From JAVWHX01 sp036639875 (GTDB taxonomy: Bacteria; Bacillota_I; Bacilli_A; Erysipelotrichales; Coprobacillaceae), in NCBI GenBank assembly GCA_036639875.1, contig JAVWHX010000002.1, positions 1-64,000 on the forward strand: DNA of 64,000 bases, written 5' to 3'. Numbering within the stretch: the first letter of the stretch is position 1; every line of letters begins with the position of its first letter. This document shows positions 57,101 to 64,000 of this stretch, piece by piece. Below the pieces are notes generated by a model, which did no database searches, was not told where the DNA came from, and saw only the letters and a list, made by a program, of their open reading frames with translations. Position numbers and translations under genes: made by a program.

Positions 57101-58019
57101 TGAAGCTTATGATAAGTTTACTGTTTCTTTTGGATATGCATGGGATGATATTGAACGTAATTTAATTGAAATAGTTAATACTGCTGTACAAGTCATGCAA
57201 AATAATAAAAGACAGTTCTATCAAGAAAATCAAGTTGAAATGGATAGTCAATATAATCTTGCTCAATCACAATTATTAGAAAGTATTCAAAAAAGAGAAT
57301 TTGAAGTTTGGCTACAACCGAAATTTGATTCTAAGCAAAATAAGGTTTTTGGGGCAGAAGCTTTGATTCGTTATCGTGATGAGAAGTATGGAGTATTAGC
57401 ACCATCTTATTATATTCCAGCACTTGAAGAGAATCATTTGATTCGATTTATTGATTTGTTTGTTTTTGAAGAGGTCTGTAAACTGATAGAAAAATGGAAT
57501 AAAGAAGATAAATGGGTTCCAGTTATTTCTTTGAATTTCTCACGTGTAACAATGATGGAAGAAAACCTTATTGATAACATAGAGACTATTTTTAATAGAT
57601 ATCACATTTCCAAAGAACAAATAGAAATAGAGATTGTTGAAAGTTATGCAGATATAGGAAAAACAGTTTTGGAAGAATCTTTAAAGAGAATGAAAAGAGC
57701 GGGTTATAAGATATCTCTTGATGATTTTGGAACAAGCTTTACAAACTTGGCATTATTGTCAAAAGTAGAAGTTGATGTTTTGAAAATTGATAAAAGCTTG
57801 ATTCATTCATTAAGTGTTCAAGAAAAGAATCGTATTATTTTAAAGAATATTATTGATATGTGTAATGATTTAGGTGTTAAAGTTATTGCTGAGGGAGTTG
57901 AAACGACTGATCAAAGAGACATCTTAATACAGTTGGGTTGTCATTTGTTCCAAGGCTATCTTTATGATAAACCTATAGAAATTTTAGAATTTGCAAAAAA
58001 ATATTTAAATTCATTGTAA
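54162..58019 (+). CDS. Multidomain PAS/GGDEF/EAL c-di-GMP phosphodiesterase
   Basis: A 1285-residue soluble protein. Order: two to three PAS-like domains (about 1-400), a first GGDEF domain with the loop changed to YSQDQF (residues 468-473), a PAS-like domain with CPFC (PYRRTTPCPFC-type segment, ~635-650), a GAF-like region (~705-870), a second GGDEF domain with LNGDEF (953-957), and an EAL domain. EAL residues are intact: GAEALIRY (Glu1066), SLNFSR, DDFGTSFTNLALL, LKIDKSLI, AEGVET and HLFQGYLYDKP. It should hydrolyse c-di-GMP; both GGDEF domains are probably regulatory, though NGDEF may retain GTP binding. GGGGTG precedes the ATG. Confidence 0.87.
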   Translation: MDSDSDIHDNLLCAMCIVNNNQDYTILYANEMFYSIIGYSMDDVAFKYKNHLSIFLDSVVSKRIRQAIKKGEKVLKTEFFLKNSLHKKWVCIQIDLSNIDTHNTLTVMFFDLSDHKNIEEQLMNYQKRATAIFDFAHFDAYEYDGVTFELRYTYTQYLIKKPHPIGSTFPEYYFDNHIIHPDCIEECQILFDNIKSGIKKKEHCDFQVLLENGEYKWVRCYLEMREIGSESSLILLLFDMTAEKEAILKYLSETMFYQAMLSDQDAYGHIDVTDNKILKVGGLWNLYNEIIEQIEFSELFSEFKDKVVHPDDREQYKEVMDICNLLTSYANGIDHLGFDFRRIVEKNRMAWVTLSIHLFKNPINNHIMALMYIKTTHSRKKSDYNPLVNSMEFDALTSLYDRVTSEKKIVNYLKEMKPTEMCTFVLIDVDDFNKISQKNGDNIANQVLVKISEALNQTFRKSDIIGRYSQDQFILLLKNYDCNVNLKIRIDHFMKKIHRMSDPLISVSMGVVIVDSGSSYERCFRHADIALFAAKHSGKSCYVFYHDEILNDEAKLLLEQRRQGFSAQTEMTFSTKSLVDRETEIIEEFNMVVGEEGDIGYLIDPENYDLICGNQSFYNRIGKGPTECKGKKCYELIHRRTTPCPFCRKSNWSDGRFYLYKNYNEVFNKEFLIKNKLIQWKNRQMVLAFAIDLSDDRDIASSIENDILESNYILNGIHMMHDAKDIDDSISNALDTIGHFFRADNVRMWHIAEGDSYYTCQHTWVSNDGFKELYTLDNHDIDVVNTWIKEKKWHHSIVVESLEGMLCHSYDVYLLMNKSKTVNQRWIELTDDKKHKAVFEINNVHANFQNTSFMESFIGFMIEDWDKRDILDSIIYASYHDSLTGLYNRTCYDSFVDNYSADSCHSVGIVCVNINGLSRINKVSGDNMGDNIIIKTSDALRSVFGDKKIFRLNGDEFIVAMFDCDVLDLQQKIKMIKDIIEAYDKFTVSFGYAWDDIERNLIEIVNTAVQVMQNNKRQFYQENQVEMDSQYNLAQSQLLESIQKREFEVWLQPKFDSKQNKVFGAEALIRYRDEKYGVLAPSYYIPALEENHLIRFIDLFVFEEVCKLIEKWNKEDKWVPVISLNFSRVTMMEENLIDNIETIFNRYHISKEQIEIEIVESYADIGKTVLEESLKRMKRAGYKISLDDFGTSFTNLALLSKVEVDVLKIDKSLIHSLSVQEKNRIILKNIIDMCNDLGVKVIAEGVETTDQRDILIQLGCHLFQGYLYDKPIEILEFAKKYLNSL

Positions 58020-58207
58020 TAAAAAGAATAACATATATTAAAAATACAGAGGTTTTTATGATATTGTTTTTTGAAAATATTAACATGCATCAATAAGCTG
58101 ATGAACGATAAGAAATAATCTTTTTTGGATAAAAGGAAGTTTTGTTTATGATTTAAAGTCACTCTTTGAGTGGCTTTTTATTTATACAATAAGAGAACGA
58201 AACAATC

Positions 58208-58246
58208 TTGACATAAGACGGGGGGGGGGGGGGGGGGTAATAATAT
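58208..58246 (+). promoter_or_regulatory. Putative phase-variable promoter with an 18-G tract
   Basis: A perfect TTGACA (58208-58213) is followed by TAAGAC, then 18 consecutive G (58220-58237), then TAATAATAT (58238-58246). The distance from TTGACA to the first TAATAA is 24 nt; a tract of 11 G would give 17. Long G runs slip during replication, so this layout could switch transcription of the surface protein gene 18 nt downstream. Confidence 0.7.
58220..58237 (+). repeat. Homopolymeric tract of 18 G
   Basis: The only long G or C homopolymer seen in this very A+T-rich window. Its exact length may be misjudged by sequencing or assembly. Confidence 0.9.
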
Positions 58247-58263
58247 TAACTATCTTAAATATA

Positions 58264-59916
58264 ATGGGGAAAAAAATTAAAAAAATTTTTAAAGTTTGTT
58301 TAGCTTTTTTATTTCTAATTCCGTTCATTAATCTGAAAAATGTTAATGCTGCGGGTGAAGAAGCAGATACTTCTGATACTATTGCATCATCTGTTGATTT
58401 CGATACTTTTAAATGGGAATCTAGTTCTTTGTTGGCACCATGTATGCCAAATTATTCTTTTAAAATTGTTGAAAAAGAATCTGGCGTGAGAGAAGTTCAA
58501 TCTGTTTTTGCAATTGAAAAAGATGGTGTTGAACCTGTTTTGTTCCAAGAAAATAATTATAATTACCCATTAGATGACGAAACAAATGTTGGGAATAACC
58601 CACTAGATTATAAAGGAACTTTTTCTTCAATAAGCACATCATATGGCTCAGGAAAATTAACACTTGTTGGAATGTTTGTTTTTGATGGTGGTCATAACAA
58701 ATCAGCATATGTTCTAGAAGGATATGAAGATAAGGTTTTGAATAAAGAGTTTGAAGGTGGCAAGCCAGAAACTGGTGCTGTTCCTAACCCAATTATTATT
58801 CAAAGAAAGGATAATTTATCTCTTAAATTTGAGCCTTATACAAATATTGATCATACTCTTAATTATATAAATAAGGATAAGCTTACTGAAGATATGGAAA
58901 AAATTATTGCTAGTAATAATTTTTTGGGTAAAACATATCTTATTGATTGTTCAAATGTTTCGTGGGATGAATCACATAATGGAATAATTATTCCAAAAGA
59001 GTTTTTTGAAGTTGTAAAAGGTAAGGATATCAATCTGATTTTTGAATATATTGATAGTACTCCAACAGAATGGGAGATTAATGGAAAAAACATAAAATCA
59101 GTTAAAGACATTGATATTGTAACACGTAAGTATTTATATAATACTAAAATAAAATTTAAATCAACGAATGAGTTTCTTGATTTGCAAGCAGGGTTTATAG
59201 ATACACCTTTATGTACTATAGATTATACAATTGAGGAATTGGGAGTGAAAAAATTTAATGAATATATTCTTAATTCATTAAAAACAAACCCTGCTGTTGA
59301 CGATTCATCTAAATACTTTAAGTATTATATTGATTACTTGTCAAAATTCGATATTGAAAAGGATAATTTTCTTACAGTTTTTTATGATGAATACTTAAAA
59401 TATGAAACAAGTAAGATAGTTTTTGCTGACAACGGTGAATTACCTGGAGAGTTTACAATTAGAACTTGTGCAGCAACAAGTGCAAAGAAACATGATAATG
59501 TTGATCTTTATTATCTTCATGATGACGGAACAGAAGAATTGGTTGAAAAGAATATTTCTATTGATAAAATGAATTGGTATGAACTTCATATTTCTCATAA
59601 CAGTACATATGAGTTAAGAGCATCAGAAGCTTCTGTTAATCCACCTTCTGATATCCCAGATGATATAACTCCAAATCCAACTCCAAACCCAACTCCAAAT
59701 CCTACGCCATCTCCTAATCCAGGGGACGAGCCAACTATAACACCTGATGCTGGTGCTACAGGTGATGGGGAAGTGATTGGAAATGATGATGCAAATTTAA
59801 ATCAAAACCTTGTAAAAACAAATGATAATACAAATATTGATATATATATTGCGATTTGTTTATTCATAAGTGTCGGAGTAGTATTTCTTAATAGAAGAAA
59901 AAGAATAAATAAGTAA
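58264..59916 (+). CDS. Cell-surface protein with Pro-rich stalk and sortase-like C-terminus
   Basis: A 550-residue protein. Signal peptide at ~1-29 (KVCLAFLFLIPFINLKNVNA, cleavage near AAGEE); an unrecognised ectodomain of ~430 residues; a stalk of (NPTP) repeats at ~465-485; then the C-terminal sequence LVKTNDNTN, a hydrophobic helix and NRRKRINK. LVKTN resembles the sorting motif LPXTG with changes at positions 2 and 5, so wall anchoring is possible but not certain. The TSS-proximal start has no clear Shine-Dalgarno, which is unusual here. It is likely an antigen or adhesin whose expression varies with the G tract upstream. Confidence 0.78.
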   Translation: MGKKIKKIFKVCLAFLFLIPFINLKNVNAAGEEADTSDTIASSVDFDTFKWESSSLLAPCMPNYSFKIVEKESGVREVQSVFAIEKDGVEPVLFQENNYNYPLDDETNVGNNPLDYKGTFSSISTSYGSGKLTLVGMFVFDGGHNKSAYVLEGYEDKVLNKEFEGGKPETGAVPNPIIIQRKDNLSLKFEPYTNIDHTLNYINKDKLTEDMEKIIASNNFLGKTYLIDCSNVSWDESHNGIIIPKEFFEVVKGKDINLIFEYIDSTPTEWEINGKNIKSVKDIDIVTRKYLYNTKIKFKSTNEFLDLQAGFIDTPLCTIDYTIEELGVKKFNEYILNSLKTNPAVDDSSKYFKYYIDYLSKFDIEKDNFLTVFYDEYLKYETSKIVFADNGELPGEFTIRTCAATSAKKHDNVDLYYLHDDGTEELVEKNISIDKMNWYELHISHNSTYELRASEASVNPPSDIPDDITPNPTPNPTPNPTPSPNPGDEPTITPDAGATGDGEVIGNDDANLNQNLVKTNDNTNIDIYIAICLFISVGVVFLNRRKRINK

Positions 59917-59920
59917 TATA

Positions 59921-59950
59921 AGAAAAGACATCTAAATATGTCTTTTTCTT
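59921..59950 (+). terminator. Hairpin terminator after the surface protein gene
   Basis: AAAAGACAT (59923-59931) pairs with ATGTCTTTT (59938-59946), followed by TCTTT. Confidence 0.75.
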
Positions 59951-60088
59951 TATAATTATGAGTTTTATAATAAAAAAAATATAAATTTTCATATTTTGAT
60001 AGATAAAAACTGGTATCGCTTACAGTTTTCTGTTGAGTTCTGTCTTGTTTTTAGGTAAAATAATAGATACGTAGGAGGAATGAAAGAT

Positions 60089-61285
60089 ATGACAAAAGTT
60101 ATGGCGGTTAACGCAGGAAGTTCATCATTAAAGTTTCAATTGTTTGAAATGCCTAGTGAAGAAGTGATTACATCTGGGATTGTTGAAAGAATTGGATTAG
60201 ATGATGGTATTTTTACGATAAAATATAATGGAGTAAAAAAGGAAATAACATGTCCGATCCCTGACCATCAAGTGGCAGTTGATATGTTGTTAAAGGCTCT
60301 TATTGAAGAAAGTGTAGTGAAAAGTTTAAGTGATATTAATGCTGTTGGACATCGTATTGTTCATGGCGGTGAGTATTTTAATGATAGTACTGTTGTTAAT
60401 GATGATGTGGTTTCTAAGGTGGAAGAGCTTTGTGAGTTAGCACCTTTACATAATCCAGCACATTTGGTTGGATATCGTGCATTTGTTGATGCTTTACCAG
60501 GAGTTGAACATGTTTTTACATTTGATACAGCATTCCATCAAACATTAGATAGAGAAAGATATTTATATCCTTTACCAATGTCGATGTATAATGATTTAAA
60601 AGTTAGAAAATATGGAGCACATGGAACAAGTCATAAATATGTTGCTGAACAAACGATTGAAATGTTGGGAAACCCTAAAAATTCAAGAGTTATTGTTTGC
60701 CATTTGGGAAACGGTGCTAGTATTTCGGCTGTATTAGATGGAAAATGTATTGATACATCTATGGGATTCACACCATTAGCAGGTGTTATGATGGGAACTC
60801 GTTGTGGTGATGTTGATCCTTCAATTATGCCTTATCTATGTAAAAAACTTAACAAAACAGCTGATGAAATTTTAAATATCTATAACAAGGAATCTGGAAT
60901 GTTAGGTGTGTCTGGTATTTCATCGGATTCAAGAGATATTGAAAATGCATTATTTAAAGAAGGAGATGAACGTGCATTACTTACAAGTTTACTATATGCA
61001 CGTATTGTTGCTAAATATATTGGTGCATATTATGGTGAACTAGGTGGATGTGATGCAATAGCATTTACTGCTGGTGTTGGTGAAAATGCGGCTTATTTAA
61101 GACGTATTATCATTGATGATGTTGCTAAAGCATTTGGAGTGTTCTTAGATGAAGAATTGAATGCTGTTAGAGGACCTCATAATAGAGTTATCTCACATCA
61201 ATTCTCTCAAATTAAGGTTATGGTTATTCCTACAAATGAAGAAGTTATGATTGCTAGGGATACAATGAGATTATTAGGATTATAG
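60089..61285 (+). CDS. ackA: Acetate kinase (copy 2)
   Basis: A 398-residue acetate kinase with all the landmarks of the family: VMAVNAGSSSLKFQLFEM, GHRIVHGG, FTFDTAFHQTLDR, KYGAHGTSHKY, HLGNGASISAV, DTSMGFTPLAGVMMGTR and FTAGVGENA. Compared with copy 1 the phosphate loop reads GNGAS rather than GAGGS. AGGAGG lies 10 nt before the chosen ATG; the ATG 9 nt upstream is 1 nt from it. The two copies may be used under different conditions. Confidence 0.95.
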   Translation: MTKVMAVNAGSSSLKFQLFEMPSEEVITSGIVERIGLDDGIFTIKYNGVKKEITCPIPDHQVAVDMLLKALIEESVVKSLSDINAVGHRIVHGGEYFNDSTVVNDDVVSKVEELCELAPLHNPAHLVGYRAFVDALPGVEHVFTFDTAFHQTLDRERYLYPLPMSMYNDLKVRKYGAHGTSHKYVAEQTIEMLGNPKNSRVIVCHLGNGASISAVLDGKCIDTSMGFTPLAGVMMGTRCGDVDPSIMPYLCKKLNKTADEILNIYNKESGMLGVSGISSDSRDIENALFKEGDERALLTSLLYARIVAKYIGAYYGELGGCDAIAFTAGVGENAAYLRRIIIDDVAKAFGVFLDEELNAVRGPHNRVISHQFSQIKVMVIPTNEEVMIARDTMRLLGL

Positions 61286-61311
61286 AGTTCATTCTTTGAA
61301 CTCTTTTTTTG
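61284..61311 (+). terminator. Hairpin terminator after ackA copy 2
   Basis: AGAGTTCA (61284-61291) pairs with TGAACTCT (61297-61304), followed by a T run. Confidence 0.85.
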
Positions 61312-61387
61312 TTAAGTTATTGGTTTTTTGTGATTTGAGTTCATATTGTGTACATTATGTGTTATTATAGTAAACAAGGTGGTAATT

Positions 61388-62311
61388 ATGGTAAAAATAT
61401 CTGAATACATTAATAAATACAATCAAATCGTTATATATAGACATGTCAATCCTGATTTGGATGCATTTGGTTCACAGTTTGGACTTTATTTGACTTTAAA
61501 AGCTATATATCCAAATAAAAACATTGATATTCGTGGTGAGATGACGAGTGATTTAATGCGTTTCTATCCTAGTGTTTCGTCTTGTGTGTTGACAGAGGAA
61601 CCGATTTTAGGAATTGTCTTAGACACTGCTAATCATGAAAGAATTGATGGTGATACTTCTGTTTGTAAGGAAGTTATAAAAATTGATCATCATATTGTTG
61701 TAGATTCATTTGGAGATATAAATATTGAAATTCCAACTGCTTCTTCAACTTGTGAAGTTATGACTTTGTTGTTAAAAGATGAAAAGATTGATATTCCTTA
61801 TGAAGCAGCAAATGCTTTCTATTTAGGAATTATAGGAGATAGTAATCGTTTCTTATATAGTTCTACATCTACAAAAACATTTGAAGCTGCATCTTACTTG
61901 TTAGAATCAGGTATCGATATTGAGAAACTCTATCAATCACTGTATTTAAAGAAGAAAGCTGAATTGCAAGTGACAAAGTTTATCTACAACACTTATCAGG
62001 AATATGGTAGTATTGCATACTATTATTTAAGTGCTGAGAGTTTGAAAGAGATTGGAATAACACGTGAACAAGGTTCTAATTATGTAAATACGTTATCTAA
62101 TATTGATGAATATAAAGTGTGGATGGCAATTACAGAAAATGTACAGGAACATAATTATCGTGTGAGTATAAGAAGTCGTGGAGTTCCAATTAATGAAGTG
62201 GCTAGTGAATTTAGAGGTGGCGGGCATATGTATGCGAGTGGAGCAACACTTCTATCTTTGGATGAGTTGGATGATTTGCTTAATAAATTAAAGGAGAAAA
62301 TAAATGGATAA
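61388..62311 (+). CDS. DHH/DHHA1 phosphoesterase (NrnA-like)
   Basis: A 307-residue protein with the DHH catalytic motifs RHVNPDLDAFGSQ (residues ~18-30), DTANHERID and IDHHIVVDSFGD, and the DHHA1 substrate-binding motif FRGGGHMYASGA near the C-terminus. NrnA-type enzymes degrade short oligoribonucleotides (including pGpG from c-di-GMP) and dephosphorylate 3',5'-adenosine bisphosphate. GGTGG lies 6 nt before this ATG. Overlaps the next gene by 8 nt. Which of the NrnA/NrnB or c-di-AMP-active types it is cannot be decided here. Confidence 0.85.
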   Translation: MVKISEYINKYNQIVIYRHVNPDLDAFGSQFGLYLTLKAIYPNKNIDIRGEMTSDLMRFYPSVSSCVLTEEPILGIVLDTANHERIDGDTSVCKEVIKIDHHIVVDSFGDINIEIPTASSTCEVMTLLLKDEKIDIPYEAANAFYLGIIGDSNRFLYSSTSTKTFEAASYLLESGIDIEKLYQSLYLKKKAELQVTKFIYNTYQEYGSIAYYYLSAESLKEIGITREQGSNYVNTLSNIDEYKVWMAITENVQEHNYRVSIRSRGVPINEVASEFRGGGHMYASGATLLSLDELDDLLNKLKEKING

Positions 62312-63989
62312 AGTATTTGAGAAATTTTTTGGGAGAGTTGTTGAAGGGAAAGTGAATGAAAATCCAAATCCTAATCCAACTGGAGATTTCTTTCAAAATA
62401 GAAAACCAAAAAAATATGGAACAATAAAGGCATTGGTTGTTGTAGTTGTATTATTCCTTATTACAGAATATATGACTTTAACCGCAATTAATTTAAGATC
62501 ACCTGATTTTTTATTCTTATTGGCTGTGTTTGTTTTAATATTTGCTGGTTTAAGAAGCTTATTTAATGTCATGTTTGATAAAATTAATAAAGCATTACTT
62601 GGAGTTGGTATGTTATTGGTTGCCTATGTACTTATTGGGCAATTAATTAGTTCACCAATATTTAATGCTGGTTCATATCAAAAGCAATTAGATATGGATA
62701 AAACGGCTGATTTCTATAAAGATAATCCTAAGATTAATTTTCAATCTATTCCTGTTGTTGACAGAGATAGTGCTGAAAGATTAGGAGATCGTAAGATGGG
62801 GGAAATGGTTGATTTCGTATCACAATTTGAAGTAGATAGTGATTACGGACAAATTAATTATAAAAATACTCCTTATCGTGTAACAACTCTTTCTTATGCT
62901 GATATTATTAAATGGTTTACAAACCAAGGTAAAGGATTGCCAGGATATATTCGTGTAAATATGGTAACTCAAGAATCAGAAGTTGTTCAATTAGAAGAAG
63001 GGATGAAATATTCTCATTCTGATATGTTCTTTAGAAATATTGATCGTCATATTCGTGTGAATTACCCAACATTAATGTTTGATACACCAACTTTTGAAAT
63101 TGATGAAGATGGTAAACCATATTGGATTGCTCCAGTTTACAATTATAAGATTGGATTATTTGGTGGTAAGGATATTACTGGTGCTGTTATTGTTAATGCG
63201 ATAACTGGTGAATCTAATTATTATGATATTAAAGATGTTCCTACATGGATTGATAGAGTTTATCCTTCAGATTTATTGTTAACACAATTGAATAATTGGG
63301 GTAAATTTACAAATGGTTATTTTAATACAATGTTTTCACAAAAAGGTGTTTTAAAACCTACTGATGGTTATAACTATATTGCAATGGATGATGATGTTTA
63401 TATTTATACAGGTTTAACATCTGTATCAAGTGATGCATCAAATGTTGGTTTTGCATTAATCAATATGCGTACAAAAGAATCTAAATATTATGCAATTAGT
63501 GGAGCTGAAGAGTATTCAGCAATGTCTTCAGCAGAAGGAAAAGTGCAAAATTTACAATACAAAGCTACTTTCCCAATCTTAATTAATGCTGGTGGACAAC
63601 CAACATACTTCTTATCATTAAAAGATGGTGCTGGATTGGTTAAGAAATATGCGTTTGTAAGTGTAGAAAATTATCAATTGGTTGCAGTTGGAGATAGTGT
63701 GGCTGATGCTGAAAAAGAATATTATAAATTATTGAGTGATAATGGAAAAGTAAAGGTTGATTTTGAAACTAAGAATATAACTGCTAAAGTGACTTCTATT
63801 GAAGCAGCAGTTGTTAATGGAAATTCAAATTATTACTTTAAAGTTGAAGGTCAAGATAAAATCTTTATTGCACCAATTTCAATTAATAGTGGATTACCAT
63901 TATTAAAAGTAGGCGATTCAGTTACAATTGAATATGTTGATGATAATCAATCAACAAGTGAAACAATTTCGTCATTGAAAATTCAATAA
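62304..63989 (+). CDS. Large membrane protein of unknown function
   Basis: A 561-residue protein with a short cytosolic N-terminus containing NPNPNPTGD, three membrane helices (residues ~44-64, 70-90 and 96-114), and a C-terminal region of ~440 residues placed outside. That region contains long conserved-looking segments such as GKGLPGYIRVNMVTQESEV, RVNYPTLMFDTPTFEIDEDG and GAVIVNAITGES; the PYW and N-A-x-T-G-E pattern recalls PepSY-like repeats. A terminal OB-like stretch (LLKVGDSVTIEYV) is visible. No function is assigned. AGGAGAAA precedes the ATG inside the preceding gene, and the two genes are coupled. Confidence 0.75.
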   Translation: MDKVFEKFFGRVVEGKVNENPNPNPTGDFFQNRKPKKYGTIKALVVVVVLFLITEYMTLTAINLRSPDFLFLLAVFVLIFAGLRSLFNVMFDKINKALLGVGMLLVAYVLIGQLISSPIFNAGSYQKQLDMDKTADFYKDNPKINFQSIPVVDRDSAERLGDRKMGEMVDFVSQFEVDSDYGQINYKNTPYRVTTLSYADIIKWFTNQGKGLPGYIRVNMVTQESEVVQLEEGMKYSHSDMFFRNIDRHIRVNYPTLMFDTPTFEIDEDGKPYWIAPVYNYKIGLFGGKDITGAVIVNAITGESNYYDIKDVPTWIDRVYPSDLLLTQLNNWGKFTNGYFNTMFSQKGVLKPTDGYNYIAMDDDVYIYTGLTSVSSDASNVGFALINMRTKESKYYAISGAEEYSAMSSAEGKVQNLQYKATFPILINAGGQPTYFLSLKDGAGLVKKYAFVSVENYQLVAVGDSVADAEKEYYKLLSDNGKVKVDFETKNITAKVTSIEAAVVNGNSNYYFKVEGQDKIFIAPISINSGLPLLKVGDSVTIEYVDDNQSTSETISSLKIQ

Positions 63990-64000
63990 AAGGTACATTT

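Noticed and set aside
58020..58200. Gene between the EAL protein and the G tract
   Set aside because: Only A+T-rich sequence with a short hairpin (AAAGTCACTC/GAGTGGCTTTT near 58155-58180), which probably terminates the EAL transcript.
59690..59730. NPTP repeats as a CRISPR-like or minisatellite element
   Set aside because: The short in-frame repeats encode a Pro-rich wall stalk inside the surface protein gene.

Overview
The window looks like a chromosomal segment of a low-GC, spore-forming member of the Bacillota. The DNA is strongly A+T rich. Three gene blocks follow Bacillus-type order: mltG-trmR-trhP1-trhP2-udk-greA, tsaE-tsaB-rimI-tsaD with rex, and rpsD-ezrA-cysteine desulfurase-thiI. 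An alpha/beta-type small acid-soluble spore protein gene shows that the organism sporulates. The mix of gut-type surface proteins, paired acetate kinases and several c-di-GMP enzymes would fit an Erysipelotrichia/Coprobacillaceae-like gut bacterium. That placement is inference.

Layout. 0.2-5.2 kb: cell-wall lytic transglycosylase, tRNA wobble-uridine modification genes, uridine kinase and GreA. 5.2-12.2 kb: small membrane proteins, a T-box-controlled ABC importer of the aromatic amino-acid type (minus strand), a ZIP metal transporter and a TPR protein with a cold-shock-like C-terminus. 12.4-12.7 kb: a ~292 nt repeat element, present again inverted at 48.07-48.36 kb. 12.8-16.5 kb: glmS with its ribozyme, an orphan MazF-like protein and AzlCD. 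16.7-21.2 kb: a lipoprotein and a large thioester/SpaA-type adhesin. 21.2-28.8 kb: acetate kinase, TPP riboswitch-thiT, the t6A-synthesis/rex operon and Asn T-box-asnS. 28.8-33.0 kb: a candidate small RNA, LysR, purA and guaA. 33.1-35.8 kb: an SGNH protein beside sigV-rsiV (lysozyme-responsive ECF sigma and its anti-sigma). 36.2-39.1 kb: a V4R sensor with a diguanylate cyclase, then a PAS-GGDEF protein. 39.1-47.9 kb: SDR, an RsmH paralogue, hydrolase, a trigger-factor-like protein lacking the ribosome-binding domain, AlkD-like and YdhG-like proteins, and an ABC-2 exporter with a MerR regulator. 48-54 kb: rpsD with a structured leader, ezrA, cysteine desulfurase, thiI and a spore protein. 54-64 kb: a 1285-residue GGDEF/EAL protein, a surface protein behind a poly-G promoter, a second acetate kinase, a DHH phosphoesterase and an uncharacterised membrane protein.

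Regulation is unusually visible. There are two T-boxes, a TPP riboswitch, a glmS ribozyme, a likely S4 leader and many hairpin terminators. The strongest unusual signals are these: (1) an 18-G homopolymer lying between a perfect TTGACA -35 box and the -10 region of a cell-surface protein gene, the arrangement expected for slipped-strand phase variation of promoter spacing; (2) the two-copy inverted element, which holds micro-ORFs, a short hydrophobic peptide frame and a 3' sequence complementary to its own Shine-Dalgarno region, resembling a type I toxin mRNA; (3) a candidate small RNA with two neighbouring hairpins that display the same 8-nt loop. No rRNA, tRNA, CRISPR array, transposase or prophage genes were recognised.
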